Shown one piece after another: positions 8,649-17,636 of a DNA stretch of 64,000 nt. The notes under the pieces were generated by a model. That model did not search any database, was not told the origin of the DNA, and saw only the letters and a list, made by a program, of their open reading frames with translations. The first letter of the stretch is position 1, and each line of letters opens with the position of its first letter. The position numbers and the translations under genes are program-made. Source of the stretch: Pararhizobium polonicum (GTDB lineage Bacteria > Pseudomonadota > Alphaproteobacteria > Rhizobiales > Rhizobiaceae). Location of the stretch: positions 1-64,000 of the forward strand of contig NZ_LGLV01000016.1 in NCBI RefSeq assembly GCF_001687365.1. The letters run 5' to 3'.

Positions 8649-9251
8649 ATGAAAACACTTCGCATCGTTCTTTGGGCGGCCGTTGCCGTGGTCGCAGCGG
8701 CCCTCGGCTGGCTCAGCTACGAGGTGACCACCTCCAAGGACCAGATCGCCACCGCCGGTCCGTTCGGCGTGCCGTTCCAGCTGATCTCCCAGACAGGCCA
8801 GCCGATTTCCGAAAAAGCCTTTACCGGCAAGCCGACGGCCCTGTTCTTCGGCTTCACCCATTGCCCGGAAGTCTGCCCGACCACCCTGTTCGAACTGAAC
8901 GGCTGGCTGGAAAAGGTCGATCCGGACGGCAGCAAGCTGCAGGCCTATTTCATCAGCGTCGATCCGGAGCGCGATACGCCCGAGATCCTCGGCCAGTATG
9001 TTTCCAACGTCTCCAAGCGCATTACCGGCATTTCCGGCCCGCCGGACAAGGTCATGGAGATGGTCAAGGGCTTCCGCGTCTATGCGAAGAAAGTTCCGCT
9101 TGATGAAACCAAGCCGGACGGAGACTATACGATGGATCACACGGCTTCGGTGTTCCTGCTCGATTCCGAAGGCAAGTTCACCGGCACGATCGCCTATGGT
9201 GAAAATCCGGATACTGCCGTCAAAAAGCTGGAAAACCTGACTAAGAAATAG
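8649..9251 (+). CDS. sco1: Sco1/SenC/PrrC copper chaperone
   Basis: The 200-residue thioredoxin-like protein is anchored by one N-terminal helix (residues 5-23), with its domain in the periplasm. The copper ligands are seen: Cys72 and Cys76 in HCPEVCP, and His164 in MDHTASVFL. FISVDPERDTPE is a further family signature. Sco1 proteins deliver copper to, or reduce, the CuA site of cytochrome c oxidase subunit II. Length and motifs are typical. No oxidase subunit is in the window. Confidence 0.93.
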   Translation: MKTLRIVLWAAVAVVAAALGWLSYEVTTSKDQIATAGPFGVPFQLISQTGQPISEKAFTGKPTALFFGFTHCPEVCPTTLFELNGWLEKVDPDGSKLQAYFISVDPERDTPEILGQYVSNVSKRITGISGPPDKVMEMVKGFRVYAKKVPLDETKPDGDYTMDHTASVFLLDSEGKFTGTIAYGENPDTAVKKLENLTKK

Positions 9252-9276
9252 ATCGATCGATGATCGCGAGGACCGG

Positions 9277-10407
9277 ATGGAGGAACGTCGCGGAAAGTCA
9301 ATTCTGATCGCCGGCGCCGGGCCGACCGGGCTTGCCCTGGCGCTTGAGCTGGCGCGGCGCGGGTTTCATTCGCGTCTGGTCGCAAAATCCAATGGGCCGA
9401 CACCGGTCAGCGAAAGCCGGGCTCTCGGCGTCAATGCCAGAACCCTGACGCTGCTGGAGGCCTCCGGTGTCAGCGCCCTGATCCTGGCGAAGGCCCGCCG
9501 GCTGACCCAGTTCAGGATCTCGTCCGCCGGCAAACGGCTGCTGACGATCGATACCGAAACATTCCGGGGCCACTATTGCCCGGTCCATGCCCTGCCGCAG
9601 GGCGAAACCGAACGGCTGCTGCTGCGGAAACTGTCGGCTTTCGGCATCGTGCCGGAGTGGTCGACCGAAGTCTCGACCGTATCCGGCGACATCGAAAAAC
9701 CGGTGGTCACGCTCACGCACGCCGGCGGCCTGAGCGAGACCGTGCAGCCCGACATGCTGATCGGCGCGGACGGCGCCCATTCCGTCGTGCGCAAGGCCTG
9801 CGGCTTTGCTTTTCCCGGAAACGCGATCGAAAGCCGATTCTTCCTCGCCGACTACCGTTACACCCAGCCGGTCGATACCGGTTTCATCGAGATGAACTTT
9901 CTCAATCCGGGTGTCCTCGGCCACCTGCCGGTGAACGAGGATACGCTGCGCTATATCTCGACGATCGAGGATTTCGAATCCCGCATCGACCATCCGCACG
10001 CGGTCAGGGAACGGACATGGGGGTCGGAATTCGGCATCAGCTTCCGCCATGTCGAGACCATGAGCCGCGGCAATGTCTTTCTGGCTGGAGACGCCGCCCA
10101 TGTGCATTCGCCGGCCGGTGCACGCGGCATGAACCTTGGCATTGAAGATGCCTGCTGGCTCGCCTGGCTGATCTCGCAAGGGCGGGAGCGGGAATATTCC
10201 AACCTGCGGATGCCGGCCGTCAGAACCGTGCTCAAGGACACGCGGCGCATCACCACATTCATCACCCTGCGCAATCCCCTGCTGACCAGCCTGCGTGCCC
10301 TGCTGCTGCCGCTGGTCAGCCATGTGCCCGGCTTCACGGCGGCGATGCTGCGCAATGTTTCCGGCCAGGACACACCGCCACCGCCGTGGATTCCCAACGC
10401 ACAATAG
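9277..10407 (+). CDS. FAD-dependent aromatic-ring-hydroxylase family monooxygenase
   Basis: The 376-residue protein has the three classical motifs of the PHBH/UbiH/PheA flavin monooxygenase family: the FAD-binding GAGPTGLALALELARRG at the N-terminus, the DG motif MLIGADGAHSVVRKA in the middle, and GDAAHVHSPAGARGMNLG, which binds the FAD ribityl. It lacks the C-terminal thioredoxin-like domain of phenol hydroxylases. The substrate cannot be predicted; ubiquinone-type hydroxylation is less likely because GARGMNLGIEDA resembles the PheA/TetX group more. It sits between sco1 and prmA, 25 bp after sco1. Confidence 0.88.
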   Translation: MEERRGKSILIAGAGPTGLALALELARRGFHSRLVAKSNGPTPVSESRALGVNARTLTLLEASGVSALILAKARRLTQFRISSAGKRLLTIDTETFRGHYCPVHALPQGETERLLLRKLSAFGIVPEWSTEVSTVSGDIEKPVVTLTHAGGLSETVQPDMLIGADGAHSVVRKACGFAFPGNAIESRFFLADYRYTQPVDTGFIEMNFLNPGVLGHLPVNEDTLRYISTIEDFESRIDHPHAVRERTWGSEFGISFRHVETMSRGNVFLAGDAAHVHSPAGARGMNLGIEDACWLAWLISQGREREYSNLRMPAVRTVLKDTRRITTFITLRNPLLTSLRALLLPLVSHVPGFTAAMLRNVSGQDTPPPPWIPNAQ

Positions 10408-10494
10408 GCGCTACGCTTTACCTCGCATTGGCCGGCATGCTAGAGCCGCGCTAGCCGTCCCGACGGCAAGCACTTGCCGACAAGGACAAAGACA

Positions 10495-11373
10495 TTGAGC
10501 GACCTGCGCCTCTTCATCACCACGACCGAAAAGCTGTCCGAAGTCCTTCTGGACCTGATGACCGATGCTTTCGAGGATGATGGCTATGCCATCGCCACCA
10601 TGGAGATGGACGAGAAGAGGGATATCTGGGAAGCCTCGCTCTATATCGACTTCGACGAGGAAGACGAAATGCGAGCGCGCTTTGCCGCCGTCGTCGCCCA
10701 TCAGTTTCCCGATGCCACGATCGAGCGTGAAGTCATTCCCGATGTCGACTGGATCGCCAAATCGCTGGAAGGCCTGTCGCCGGTACGCGCCGGCCGCTTC
10801 CTCGTCCACGGTTCGCACGACCGCGACAAGGTTCACCTCAACGACATTGCCATCGAGATCGACGCCGGTCAGGCATTCGGCACCGGCCATCACGGCACGA
10901 CGGCAGGCTGCCTTGAGGTGATCGAAACCGTCATGCGCGCCCGCAAGGTCCGCAATGCGCTGGATCTCGGCACCGGCAGCGGCGTGCTGGCGATCGCGGC
11001 ACGCAAGCTGAAACCGGTCCCGGTTCTCGCAACCGACATCGACCCGATTGCCACCCGCGTCGCCGCCGAAAACGTCAAACGCAACGGCATCGCTACCGGC
11101 ATCACCACGCTCACGGCCCCCGGCTTCCATTCGCCGGCCTTTGCCACGCATGGACCGTTCGATCTGATCATCGCCAACATTCTGGCCCGCCCGCTGATCA
11201 AGATGGCACCGCAGCTCGCCAGTCATCTGGCCCCCGGCGGTTCGGTGATTCTCTCAGGGATTCTCGCGTCGCAGCGCTGGAAAGTGCTCTCGGCCTATAA
11301 CGGCCAGCACCTGCGCCATGTGCGCACCATCTGGCGCAACGGCTGGGTGACGATCCATCTCGACCGCCCGTAA
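10495..11373 (+). CDS. prmA: Ribosomal protein L11 methyltransferase
   Basis: The 292-residue protein has the N-terminal L11-recognition domain (about 1-90) and a class I SAM methyltransferase domain. Visible signatures are QAFGTGHHGTTAGC, DLGTGSGVLAIAARK (SAM motif I), LATDIDP, and IIANILARPL, the N-x-x-x-x-P-L active-site motif. PrmA trimethylates L11. The TTG at 10495 was chosen because AAGGA lies 8 nt upstream; a TTG at 10474 would add seven residues without a binding site. A strong bidirectional terminator follows 30 bp after the stop. Confidence 0.95.
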   Translation: MSDLRLFITTTEKLSEVLLDLMTDAFEDDGYAIATMEMDEKRDIWEASLYIDFDEEDEMRARFAAVVAHQFPDATIEREVIPDVDWIAKSLEGLSPVRAGRFLVHGSHDRDKVHLNDIAIEIDAGQAFGTGHHGTTAGCLEVIETVMRARKVRNALDLGTGSGVLAIAARKLKPVPVLATDIDPIATRVAAENVKRNGIATGITTLTAPGFHSPAFATHGPFDLIIANILARPLIKMAPQLASHLAPGGSVILSGILASQRWKVLSAYNGQHLRHVRTIWRNGWVTIHLDRP

Positions 11374-11402
11374 GAGGCGGAAATTTCAAAGGCCTGAAAA
11401 TG

Positions 11403-11439
11403 AAAAACCCGCCTGTCCGTCATGGACAAGCGGGTTTTT
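11403..11439. terminator. Bidirectional intrinsic terminator (prmA and the opposing sRNA)
   Basis: AAAAACCCGC pairs with GCGGGTTTTT (10 bp) and TGTCC with GGACA across one mismatch; the loop is GTCAT. The T-runs on both strands let it end prmA (+) and the minus-strand RNA coming from about 11576. Confidence 0.9.
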
Positions 11440-11576
11440 GAAACAAAGGCGATGCCGAAGCACCGCCCGCTGACCGGCAAGCCGGTCATGTCCGCGAGCT
11501 TGAGGAGGAGGAGCGCTCAAGCGGACTCTTCACAGTCTGAAATTGGCCACCCGGAGGGAGGAGGAGAAGGATGACC
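11403..11576 (-). ncRNA. Candidate trans-acting sRNA with anti-Shine-Dalgarno loops (alpha-r14/NfeR1-like)
   Basis: Read on the minus strand, GGUCAUCC pairs with GGGUGGCC (8 bp with two G-U pairs, 11545-11576). It presents a 16-nt loop containing CCUCCUCCC. A second hairpin, GCUUGAG/CUCAAGC (11498-11522), presents a loop with CUCCUCCUC. A third is the perfect GACCGGC-UU-GCCGGUC (11472-11487), and the RNA ends at the strong terminator 11403-11439. Unpaired CCUCCUCCC loops plus a Rho-independent terminator are the hallmark of the rhizobial alpha-r14 (NfeR1) sRNAs, which bind ribosome binding sites of transporter and metabolic mRNAs. The 5' end is not fixed: a CTATAA near 11650-11665 could be a -10, which would make the RNA longer. 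Confidence 0.65.
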
Positions 11577-11917
11577 AACCATGTTCAGACCATGCAGCTC
11601 TTGCCATCAGGCATTCGCAGGAACAACAGATTTGCGTCCGTGTTCGTTGAGCGGGTTTATAGACTATTTTTGAAACACGGCTAGGGCCATTGCAGCATGG
11701 GTGCCATGCACATGGCGCATAAGTATGATAAATGTGACAGATACGAGCATGGGCCGCCTCCCCTCAACGGTTCGGGCGCTCCACAACGCCCGAGCGAGAA
11801 AGACGGGCTTTCGCTGTTCCACTCATTTCCGCTAGAGTACCCGCACCCTTTCCAGGAATCGGCCGCATCGCCAAGCGCGGGCCCGGCACAGGCTCCTTCG
11901 CATCGCAGGAAAAATCC
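11577..11917. promoter_or_regulatory. Upstream region of aminopeptidase P, with palindrome and -10 candidate
   Basis: The palindrome GCCATG-CA-CATGGC (11703-11716) is followed within a few bases by TATGAT, a good -10 hexamer, in TAAGTATGATAAATG. No good -35 is visible. This is a plausible promoter and operator for the plus-strand gene at 11918. No other gene is seen in this stretch. Confidence 0.3.
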
Positions 11918-13753
11918 ATGTTCCAGTCCTTTGAAGTCACCTCCACTCCGCAATTCGGCAAGGACCGTGTCGACGCCTTGCGCGCCGCGCTGAAGGCGCT
12001 GGGTGTCGATGGTTTTCTCGTGCCGCGTGCCGATGAGTTTCAGGGCGAGTATGTGCCCGCCTCGGCCGAGCGGCTGTCCTGGCTCTCCGGCTTCACAGGT
12101 TCTGCCGGCATTGCGCTGATCACGCAGAGTCAGGCAATTGTCTTTGTGGATGGCCGTTACGTCACCCAGCTCAAGGAGCAGGTGGACGGCACTGTTTTCA
12201 CCGGCGGCGATCTCGTCGGCGAGCCACCGCATCTGTGGTTGGAGCGGCACGGCAAAAAGGGCTTCCGCCTCGGCATCGATCCCTGGCTGCACACCGGCGC
12301 AGAGGTCCGCAAGCTCGAAAAAGCCCTGCAGGAACTAGGCGGCGCTCTGGTCTTCCTCGATCACAATCCGCTCGACCGCCTGTGGGAAAACCGGCCGGCG
12401 GCCCCGCTTGGCCGCGTCAAGATCCAGCCGCTCGATCATTCCGGCATCCTTGCCCGGGACAAGCTCGCGGCGATGGCGCAAGAGATCGCCAAGGCGGGCG
12501 CCGATGCCGTCGTCCTGACCGATCCCTCGTCGATTGCCTGGACCTTCAACATCCGCGGCAGCGATGTGCCGCACACGCCGCACCCCCTCGCCCGCGCCGT
12601 CGTCCATGCCGATGGCAAGGCCGAACTGTTCCTCGACAAGCGCAAGACGCGCATCGAGGAGGAAGCCTATCTCACCCAGCTTTCCAGCATCGAGACCCCG
12701 TCGTCCTTCGAAGACCGGATTGCAGCGCTTGCCGCAACCGGCGCGAAGATCATGATCGATCCCGACCACGCCCCTTTCGCGCTTGCCGAACGCATTCGTG
12801 TGAGCGGCGGCACCGTGATCGAGGCGATCGATCCGGCTCGCCTGCCCCGCGCCCGCAAGAATGCCGCCGAACTCGAAGGCTCCGCCCGCGCCCATCTGCA
12901 GGACGGCGCGGCCATGGTCGAATTCCTCGCCTGGCTGGATGCCACGCAACCCGGAACAGTCACCGAAATTGCCGCCGTGGAAAAGCTCGAAGCCTGCCGC
13001 GCCGCCGTCGGCCAGCGCATGCAGAACCCGCTCAAGGACATTTCCTTCGACACCATCTCCGGCGCCGGCGAACATGCGGCAATCATGCATTATCGGGTGA
13101 CGAGCGAAAGCGACCTGACCATTGCCGACGGCACGATGTTCCTGATCGATTCGGGCGGTCAGTACATCAACGGCACGACGGATATCACCCGCACCGTCGC
13201 CATCGGCACCGTGCCCGAAGAACAACGGCGTTTCTTCACGCTGGTGCTGAAGGGCATGATCGCCATCAGCGTCGCCCGCTTCCCCAAAGGCTCGCGCGGC
13301 GTCGATCTCGATCCGCTGGCCCGCATCGCGCTGTGGAAGGCCGGCGCCGATTTCGCCCATGGCACAGGCCATGGCGTCGGCTCCTACCTGTCGGTGCATG
13401 AGGGACCGCAGCGCATCTCGCGCGCCGCGATGCAGGAACTGCTGCCCGGCATGATCCTCTCCAACGAGCCCGGCTACTATCGCCCCGGCGCCTTCGGCAT
13501 CCGCATCGAAAACCTCGTGCATGTGCTGGAAGCGAGCGAGATCGCCGGAGGCGACCTGCCGATGCTCGGTTTTGCGACCCTGACCTTCTGCCCGATTGAC
13601 CGCCGCCTGATCGTCGCGGCACTGCTGACCAGCGAAGAACGCGACTGGCTCAACGCCTATCACGCCGAGACACGGGAAAAGCTGTCGCCGTTGATTTCGG
13701 ATGAGACGGTGCTGAACTGGCTGAAGGCAGCGACCGAACCGCTGGGCCTCTAA
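11918..13753 (+). CDS. pepP: Xaa-Pro aminopeptidase (aminopeptidase P, M24B)
   Basis: The 611-residue protein is the long three-domain type of cytosolic aminopeptidase P: two creatinase-like N-terminal domains (about 15-160 and 165-325) and a C-terminal pita-bread catalytic domain. Metal ligands are seen in order: Asp in FLIDSGGQY, Asp in GTTDITRT, His in HGTGHGVGS, Glu in SNEPGYY and Glu in IRIENLV. It removes an N-terminal residue preceding proline. It differs from E. coli PepP (about 440 aa) by the extra domain, so the symbol is used loosely. Confidence 0.92.
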   Translation: MFQSFEVTSTPQFGKDRVDALRAALKALGVDGFLVPRADEFQGEYVPASAERLSWLSGFTGSAGIALITQSQAIVFVDGRYVTQLKEQVDGTVFTGGDLVGEPPHLWLERHGKKGFRLGIDPWLHTGAEVRKLEKALQELGGALVFLDHNPLDRLWENRPAAPLGRVKIQPLDHSGILARDKLAAMAQEIAKAGADAVVLTDPSSIAWTFNIRGSDVPHTPHPLARAVVHADGKAELFLDKRKTRIEEEAYLTQLSSIETPSSFEDRIAALAATGAKIMIDPDHAPFALAERIRVSGGTVIEAIDPARLPRARKNAAELEGSARAHLQDGAAMVEFLAWLDATQPGTVTEIAAVEKLEACRAAVGQRMQNPLKDISFDTISGAGEHAAIMHYRVTSESDLTIADGTMFLIDSGGQYINGTTDITRTVAIGTVPEEQRRFFTLVLKGMIAISVARFPKGSRGVDLDPLARIALWKAGADFAHGTGHGVGSYLSVHEGPQRISRAAMQELLPGMILSNEPGYYRPGAFGIRIENLVHVLEASEIAGGDLPMLGFATLTFCPIDRRLIVAALLTSEERDWLNAYHAETREKLSPLISDETVLNWLKAATEPLGL

Positions 13754-13763
13754 GAGAGGCCAA

Positions 13764-13785
13764 GCCCGCTCCCTATGGAGCGGGC
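13764..13785. terminator. Stem-loop between convergent pepP and azlD
   Basis: GCCCGCTCC-CTAT-GGAGCGGGC is a perfect 9-bp stem with a 4-base loop, 10 bp after the aminopeptidase stop and 6 bp before the azlD stop on the other strand. No T-run follows on either strand, so it may act as a weak or Rho-assisted end for both. Confidence 0.5.
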
Positions 13786-13791
13786 AAATCC

Positions 13792-14103
13792 CTAGAGCGG
13801 GATATGCCGGATCGCCATGATGACGAGCCAGCCGGCCAAGAGCATCCAGAGCGATGAAAAGCGCAGGCCCACGACCAGGGCAACGAGCATGGTGGCCTTC
13901 ACATCCCAGCCGCCGGAAATGAAGGCGGGCGCCACCAGCGTCGAGAGCACGGCGGCAGGCACCGCATTCAGCGCCGCTTCCATGCGCGGCGGAATGCGCT
14001 TCATCTGCGTGATCATCACGTAACCGCCGATACGGGTGAGGAACGTCGCAACGGCGGCAGCAAGGATCACGTAGATCAGCTGTATATGTTCTGCATTGTC
14101 CAT
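13792..14103 (-). CDS. azlD: AzlD family branched-chain amino-acid exporter, small subunit
   Basis: The 103-residue protein has four hydrophobic helices and the AzlD pattern TRIGGYVMI, then PPRMEAALNAVPAAVLSTL. AzlD works with AzlC as a two-component exporter of branched-chain amino acids (the Corynebacterium BrnEF system is the studied homologue). Its ATG begins two bases after the azlC stop, so the pair is translationally coupled. Confidence 0.93.
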   Translation of the reverse strand: MDNAEHIQLIYVILAAAVATFLTRIGGYVMITQMKRIPPRMEAALNAVPAAVLSTLVAPAFISGGWDVKATMLVALVVGLRFSSLWMLLAGWLVIMAIRHIPL

Positions 14104-14105
14104 GA

Positions 14106-14822
14106 TCAGACCTCATGCTCCAGCGTCACCGGCTCTTCTGGTTGCCTGGGCAGCGGCAGACAGGCGGCCAGCAGGATACCGGCGATCGCACCGATGCTGA
14201 CATGCCAGGGCGAGCCGACGAAATGCATGGCCGCGACCGATGCCAGCGAACTGACGGCGACGACAGGCAGCCAGTTGGCACGCTGGCGAAAGCCGAGCAC
14301 GAGCCCCATGAAGTAGATCGGCAAAAGCACGTCGAGCCCGATGGCGGCGGGATCGCCGATCATCTGCCCGAAAAGCGCACCGAGCAGCGTCATCACCTGC
14401 CACGGCAGGTAGATGACGATCGCAAAGCCCAGATACCAGGCAAAGGTGACCGGCTCGCCGCGTTCGGCGCGCTTCTCGGTTTCGGCATATTGCGGATCGA
14501 CCAGCAGGAAGAAGGTGAAGAATTTCTGCACGCCGGAAAAATGGCGGATATGCCGGGCGATCGACGCCGAATAGAGGATATGGCGGAAATTGACCGCAAA
14601 GACCGACAGCACGATCAGCCACGGCTGAACCCTGTGCCCGAACAGCTCGATCCCGACCATCTGGCTGGCGCCGGCATAGAGCGTGACGCTCATGAGGACC
14701 GCATCGGAGACGGAAAGGCCATTGTCGATCGCCAAGGCGCCGAACAGCGCCCCGAACGGTGAAGCCGACACCATCACGGGAAAGCCTCCGCGAACGCCCT
14801 GCCAGAAATCATCTTTTGTCAT
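14106..14822 (-). CDS. azlC: AzlC family branched-chain amino-acid exporter, large subunit
   Basis: The 238-residue membrane protein has about six helices. Family motifs are GGFPVMVSASPFGALFGAL near the N-terminus, then TLYAGASQMVG, VNFRHILYSAS and FFLLVDPQYA. The start MTKDDFWQG at 14822 matches family length; the open frame continues to 14930 but the extra residues are not family-like. Known members export branched-chain amino acids with AzlD; which substrate is used here cannot be told from sequence. Confidence 0.93.
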   Translation of the reverse strand: MTKDDFWQGVRGGFPVMVSASPFGALFGALAIDNGLSVSDAVLMSVTLYAGASQMVGIELFGHRVQPWLIVLSVFAVNFRHILYSASIARHIRHFSGVQKFFTFFLLVDPQYAETEKRAERGEPVTFAWYLGFAIVIYLPWQVMTLLGALFGQMIGDPAAIGLDVLLPIYFMGLVLGFRQRANWLPVVAVSSLASVAAMHFVGSPWHVSIGAIAGILLAACLPLPRQPEEPVTLEHEV

Positions 14823-14965
14823 GGAAGAAACTTTCCGGAACGGTGGCGGCCGAATGCCGGACCACGCTTTCCCGAGATATGCGGGAGATGAACGCACAGA
14901 TAGGCCCCGACCGGCCCAGGGACAATTCAATAAGATTGATGTTGTGATCCAATTTCCTGATCAAA

Positions 14966-14992
14966 GCCGGGCCGGACAAAGTCCGCCCCGGC
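14966..14992 (-). terminator. Stem-loop after panB
   Basis: A 12-bp stem with one mismatch closes on a 3-base loop: GCCGGGCCGGAC-AAA-GTCCGCCCCGGC on the plus strand. On the minus strand it is followed by TTTGATC and lies 6 bp past the panB stop, so it probably ends the panCB transcript. Confidence 0.55.
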
Positions 14993-14998
14993 GCAAGC

Positions 14999-15820
14999 TC
15001 AGCGCTTGACCTGAAACGTGTGCTCGATGCCGGGAAACGTCCGTGCCTTCACTTCGTTGGCATAGGCCTCGAAGGCAGCCGACATCTGCGGTGCCAGTTC
15101 GGCGAAATGCTTGACGAAGCGCGGCTTGAAATCGCTGAAGATGCCCAGCATGTCGTCGGAAACGAGAATCTGGCCGTCGCAGGCCGGTGACGCGCCGATG
15201 CCGATCGTCGGCGCCCGCAGCGTCTCGGAAATCTCGCGCGCCAAAGGCTCGATCGTTCCCTCGACGACGATCGCAAAGGCGCCGGCATCGTCGATCGCCT
15301 TGGCGTCACGCCGGATCTTGGCCGCTTCCTTGTCGTTACGGCCAAGCGAGCGGTAGCCGCCCATGGTGTTGACGAGCTGCGGCATCAGGCCGACATGGCC
15401 AAGCACCGGAATGCCGCGCTGGGTGAGGAAGTCGACGGTTTCGGCCATCTCGGCGCCGCCTTCGAGCTTGACCGCGCTGCAGCCCGTTTCCTTGAGGATA
15501 CGGGCAGCGCTGGAGAAAGCCTGTTCCTTCGATTCCTGATAGGAGCCGAACGGCAGATCGACAACGACGCAGGCCTTTTCCGAGCCGCGCATGACCGCCT
15601 GCCCGTGGGCGATCATCATGTCGAGCGTGACGCCGACGGTCGAATCGAGGCCGTAGAGCACCATGCCGAGCGAATCGCCCACCAGCATGAAATCGACATG
15701 CGGATCGAGAAGCCGGGCAATCGGGGTCGTATAGGCCGTCAGGCTGACGATCGGCCGTTCGCCCTTCAGCGCCTCGATACTGCCGGGGCTCAGGCGCCGC
15801 TTTACTGCCTGTACACTCAT
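14999..15820 (-). CDS. panB: 3-Methyl-2-oxobutanoate hydroxymethyltransferase
   Basis: The 273-residue protein catalyses the first committed step of pantothenate synthesis, using methylene-tetrahydrofolate. It has [18 protein letters not shown], then [11 protein letters not shown] with the Mg-binding Asp, [21 protein letters not shown] and LGHVGLMPQ. The ATG at 15820 gives the normal N-terminus [10 protein letters not shown]. An in-frame GTG at 15824-15826 overlaps the panC stop by four bases and is an alternative. It follows panC directly in one operon. Confidence 0.96.
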   Translation of the reverse strand: MSVQAVKRRLSPGSIEALKGERPIVSLTAYTTPIARLLDPHVDFMLVGDSLGMVLYGLDSTVGVTLDMMIAHGQAVMRGSEKACVVVDLPFGSYQESKEQAFSSAARILKETGCSAVKLEGGAEMAETVDFLTQRGIPVLGHVGLMPQLVNTMGGYRSLGRNDKEAAKIRRDAKAIDDAGAFAIVVEGTIEPLAREISETLRAPTIGIGASPACDGQILVSDDMLGIFSDFKPRFVKHFAELAPQMSAAFEAYANEVKARTFPGIEHTFQVKR

Positions 15821-15822
15821 GC

Positions 15823-16698
15823 TCACGCCACCTTTGCAAATTTTGCGGTTTTTGGGCTAAAAACCCTGTTATCGAGCAGCTTCGTGCCCCCGAAACGGAT
15901 AAAAAGCAACAGAAGAACCGGTTTTTCGCCGATTTCCGTCAGGATATGCAAAGTCTCCGGGTCGCGCAGCGCCACCACCTCGGGCTTTGCCAGGGGCTCG
16001 GACGCTATGAAATCGGTGATAGCTTTTTCAAGAGCCGCCACGTCCGTCAGGCCGCCGGCAATCAGCCGCTCGGCTTCGTCGAGCGCCTTCGGCACGATCG
16101 CGGCGGCGGCACGCTCAGTCGGGGTCAGGTAGACGTTGCGCGACGAGCAGGCGAGACCGTCAGCCTCGCGCACCGTCGCCACGCCCACCACCTCGACCGG
16201 CTGTGCCAGATCCGCCACCATGCGGCGGATAATCTGCAACTGCTGGAAATCCTTCTCGCCGAAATAGGCGCGGTCCGGCTGCACGATGTTGAAGAGCTTG
16301 GTGACCACCGTCGCCACGCCGGCGAAATGGCCGGGGCGAACCGAGCCTTCCAGCTCGCTGCCGAGCGTCGGTACGTCGACCACCGTTTCCATCGGATGCG
16401 GATACATGTCCGAAACACCCGGTGCGAAGAGGAAGTCGGCGCCGCCTTCGACCAGCATCGCCTGGTCGCGGGCAAGATCACGCGGATATTTCGTCAGGTC
16501 CTCATTGGCCCCGAACTGCAGCGGATTGACGAACAGGCTGACGACGACGAGATCGTTCGCCGCCCGCGCCCGGGCAACCAGTTCCATATGGCCGACATGC
16601 AGATAGCCCATGGTCGGCACCAGGCCGATGGTCTTGCCGGCACGGCGATATTCGGAGAGACGCGCGCGCAGCTCTGCAATGGTGGTGATCGTTTCCAT
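15823..16698 (-). CDS. panC: Pantothenate synthetase (pantoate-beta-alanine ligase)
   Basis: The 291-residue enzyme joins pantoate and beta-alanine with ATP. Visible are [11 protein letters not shown] (the HIGH nucleotide motif), [18 protein letters not shown], the GEKDFQQL segment, and [13 protein letters not shown] (equivalent to the KMSKS loop). GGAGG lies 8 nt before the ATG at 16698, which decides this start, although the frame is open to 17007. It is the first gene of the panCB operon. Confidence 0.96.
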   Translation of the reverse strand: METITTIAELRARLSEYRRAGKTIGLVPTMGYLHVGHMELVARARAANDLVVVSLFVNPLQFGANEDLTKYPRDLARDQAMLVEGGADFLFAPGVSDMYPHPMETVVDVPTLGSELEGSVRPGHFAGVATVVTKLFNIVQPDRAYFGEKDFQQLQIIRRMVADLAQPVEVVGVATVREADGLACSSRNVYLTPTERAAAAIVPKALDEAERLIAGGLTDVAALEKAITDFIASEPLAKPEVVALRDPETLHILTEIGEKPVLLLLFIRFGGTKLLDNRVFSPKTAKFAKVA

Positions 16699-16889
16699 CT
16701 CGGGATCCTCCAATCCGCAAGCTTGCCGCCTTGTCCACGGCGGCTGGCTCTGCCGGTTTTCATCGGGGGTCTCCACATGAAACCCGGCGCGGTTTCCTAA
16801 CGTGTGCAGTGCAAAAAGACAATTCAAGATTTGAAGGCGGGAATTGCCATCGGAAAATCGGGTTCCGGATCGACCGGAACCCGATACCG

Positions 16890-17636
16890 TTATTTGCCGC
16901 GTGTTTCGACCGTCTGTTCGATGGCACCGAAGATGGAATGCCCGGTGCGGTCGTTCATCTCGACCCGCACCGTATCGCCGATGGACAGGGCCGAGGTGGC
17001 AAGGCACGAACCGGTGGCAACGATGCTGCCTGCGACCAGCGGCCGTGTCCCGGCGGCGGCCGCAACGGCAGTCGCAGCCGCGCTCACGCTGCCTTTGCCA
17101 CCCTCAAGCGGCTTGCCGTTGTGCCGGATAAGCAGCGAAAGCTCGGCCCCCTCGCCCAGCTCGTCCGGTGTCACGGCAACCGGCGAGAAGGAGGTGGCAG
17201 CACCTGTTCCACCGGCGGAAATATCATTGGCGAGCAACACCAGAAGAATGGCCTGCTTTGCCGCATCGGCGCCTGCCTGCACGTCGACATCATCGACGAT
17301 CACGGCAAGCTGCGCCGTCGCGGCAATGCCCGCGCTGCCGGCCGCAACCAGAATGGGATCGCGCGGCCCGGAAAAGCCGCCGGAGCCGCCGGCCCAGAAA
17401 AAGGCCCGTGGCAGCGGCGATGCCGCGTCATGTTCATGAAACCGCGTCGTCGGCTGCGCGCCGGTCTCCACGCCGATGGCGACGCGCGCCAGCCGCGGGC
17501 CGGCATGCGCCCAGTCGTCGAGCGCCGCCTGAAGGGTGCGCGCGATATGACCGACTTCCGAGCAGCGGGTCAGATCCTTGGAGACCACGACGAGTTTGCC
17601 GTCGCGGGTACTGTCTTTGAGAGTGGCCAGTTTCAT
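16890..17636 (-). CDS. Shortened, apparently metal-ligand-deficient fumarylacetoacetase-family protein
   Basis: The 248-residue protein has a typical family N-terminus ([19 protein letters not shown], then [10 protein letters not shown] and [15 protein letters not shown]) and a recognisable [13 protein letters not shown]. Compared with the usual rhizobial homologue of about 335 residues (from memory), the segment between PRAF and GPRDPI is nearly gone. The stretch that normally reads D-M-E-G-E-V-A-V, bearing the two Glu metal ligands, here reads AATAQLAVI. About 40 C-terminal residues are also missing. The frame is intact and the gene is not a simple pseudogene. It may be a non-catalytic paralogue or a decaying gene. 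The ATG at 17636 matches the family start. Confidence 0.7.
   Translation of the reverse strand: MKLATLKDSTRDGKLVVVSKDLTRCSEVGHIARTLQAALDDWAHAGPRLARVAIGVETGAQPTTRFHEHDAASPLPRAFFWAGGSGGFSGPRDPILVAAGSAGIAATAQLAVIVDDVDVQAGADAAKQAILLVLLANDISAGGTGAATSFSPVAVTPDELGEGAELSLLIRHNGKPLEGGKGSVSAAATAVAAAAGTRPLVAGSIVATGSCLATSALSIGDTVRVEMNDRTGHSIFGAIEQTVETRGK

Noticed and set aside
11571..11684. 37-codon plus-strand ORF (MTNHVQTM...) with a seemingly perfect GGAGGAGG ribosome binding site
   Set aside because: The purine-rich site is the complement of the anti-Shine-Dalgarno loop of the minus-strand sRNA hairpin, and the ATG lies inside the paired arm, which explains the pattern better than a gene.
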